This document shows, one piece after another, positions 49,776-50,550 of a stretch of DNA of 50,550 nucleotides. How positions within the stretch are numbered: position 1 is the first letter of the stretch; each line of letters starts with the position of its first letter. The stretch spans positions 1 to 50,550 of the forward strand of contig JANXXO010000096.1 in the NCBI GenBank assembly GCA_025350565.1. The letters are read 5' to 3'. Source of the DNA: Acidimicrobiaceae bacterium (GTDB lineage Bacteria; Actinomycetota; Acidimicrobiia; Acidimicrobiales; RAAP-2). Both the position numbers and the translations under genes were made by a program. The notes under the pieces were generated by a model that made no database searches, had not been told where the DNA came from, and worked only from the letters and a program-made list of their open reading frames with translations.

Positions 49776-50550
49776 TCCTCGACCTCGATGGACTCTCGAG
49801 GACGCAGCTCATCGCCGTCGCTCGGGGATTCGAACCGGTCACGCTGAGTGAGGCCGTCCTCGAACGCCTGGACCGTCAACGCCAGGCCATTGACGCCCTC
49901 GTGGAGAGCGGCACACCGGTCTACGGACTTTCGACGGGGTTTGGTTCCCTCGCCACGACGTTCATCTCACCGGACGAACGTCGCGACCTCCAGCGTTCGT
50001 TGATCCGCTCGCACGCGGCGGGCGTAGGTCCCGAAGTGGAGTGCGAGGTCGTGCGGGCCATGATGGTGTCGCGCCTCTCCAATCTCTGTAGCGGGGTGTC
50101 GGGCGTTCGCCGCTCGACGGCGGAGGCGTACTGTGGCCTCCTCAACGCGGGCATCACCCCCATCGTGCACGAATTCGGTTCACTGGGTTGTTCCGGCGAC
50201 CTCGCTCCCTTGGCGCACGTCGCGCTCGCCTTGATGGGCGAAGGCGACGTGCGCGGCCGCGGCGGTCAGCGAATGCTCGCGGCGCAGGCTCTGGGCGCGA
50301 GTGGATTAGCGTCCGTGGTGCTCGCTGAGAAGGAGGGATTGGCCCTCATCAACGGCACCGACGGCATGCTCGGTCAGTTGGTGCTCGCCATAGAAGACGG
50401 CACGGCCCTGTTGCAGTTGATGGACGTCGCCGCGGCCATGTCCATTCAGGCCCTACGAGGTACCGATCAGGTGTTCCTCGCCGAGATCCACGCCCTGCGG
50501 CCCCACGTCGGCCAAAGGGTGAGTGCGGCGAATCTGTTGGCGCTCTTGGC
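49766..50550 (+). CDS. hutH: Histidine ammonia-lyase, truncated by window end
   Basis: The first 261 residues of a lyase of about 510. It removes ammonia from histidine to give urocanate. Tyr53 (VYGLSTGFG), His83 (IRSHAAG, typical of histidine rather than phenylalanine lyases) and the prosthetic-group loop GSLGCSGDLAPLAH (about 138-151) are visible. The tripeptide that cyclises to MIO is Cys142-Ser143-Gly144; most family members have Ala-Ser-Gly, but the family signature allows Cys. AAGGAGA lies 5 bases before the ATG at 49766. The 3' part is outside the window. Confidence 0.94.
   Translation, partial: MAVVLDLDGLSRTQLIAVARGFEPVTLSEAVLERLDRQRQAIDALVESGTPVYGLSTGFGSLATTFISPDERRDLQRSLIRSHAAGVGPEVECEVVRAMMVSRLSNLCSGVSGVRRSTAEAYCGLLNAGITPIVHEFGSLGCSGDLAPLAHVALALMGEGDVRGRGGQRMLAAQALGASGLASVVLAEKEGLALINGTDGMLGQLVLAIEDGTALLQLMDVAAAMSIQALRGTDQVFLAEIHALRPHVGQRVSAANLLALL

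Noticed and set aside
1..50550. CRISPR arrays, insertion sequences, phage genes, toxin-antitoxin pairs
   Set aside because: No repeat-spacer pattern, transposase or integrase motif, terminal inverted repeats or typical toxin-antitoxin gene pair was seen on either strand.

Overview
The window looks like chromosomal DNA of a GC-rich actinobacterium, probably a deep-branching one such as an Acidimicrobiia-type lineage (the class is inference). The evidence is an MshA-type mycothiol glycosyltransferase with its usual YbjN-like neighbour, a rex-hemA-hemC-hemD-hemB-hemL run, a geranylgeranyl-reductase gene divergent from a complete 14-gene nuo operon, a ctaE-qcrC-qcrA-qcrB order, nickel superoxide dismutase with its maturation protease, many GTG starts, and many transcription units that begin with a TAnnnT box only 5-8 bases before the start codon, as in leaderless actinobacterial mRNAs. 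No transposase, integrase, phage gene, CRISPR array or rRNA was seen.

Layout. 1-301: 5' end of an unknown reverse-strand gene and a tRNA-Lys(TTT). 504-4145: an MFS exporter, a reverse-strand three-gene membrane/secreted operon (COG4315-like secreted protein, diiron fatty-acid hydroxylase-like protein, DoxX), and a tiny DksA/TraR-like zinc protein. 4204-5019: sodN and sodX, divergent. 5067-7601: mshA, a YbjN-like gene and proC. 7624-14546: rex, hemA, hemC, hemD, hemB, hemL and an unknown single-pass membrane protein, nearly all with start-stop overlaps. 14585-15934: reverse-strand isoprenoid (menaquinone side-chain) reductase. 16009-31905: nuoA-N followed by a translationally coupled ATP-grasp gene.

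31978-35345 is different. It holds remnants of a HAD hydrolase, an SRPBCC protein, an Hsp20 chaperone and a DHFR/RibD-like reductase, all broken by single-base indels or truncation, among a few intact small genes. 35380-38394 is a 1004-residue fusion of a degenerate metallophosphoesterase-like region with an MprF-type lysyl-phospholipid synthase. 38429-42301 has a small HAD phosphatase and the late haem genes hemG/Y, hemH and hemE on the reverse strand. 42421-44727 is a HelD-type RNA-polymerase-associated helicase. 44783-48750 encodes cytochrome oxidase subunit III and the bcc complex. 48861-50550 holds an arginase-family HutG-like gene and the first two thirds of hutH.

Taken together the window is a respiratory core: complex I feeds menaquinol, the side-chain reductase tailors the quinone, the bcc complex and oxidase consume it, the haem genes supply the cofactors, and Rex probably ties expression to NADH/NAD+. 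The most unusual items are the phosphoesterase-MprF fusion, the decayed-gene patch, the COG4315/hydroxylase/DoxX operon, the near-identical start boxes of nuoA and ctaE, and the window-wide leaderless start architecture.
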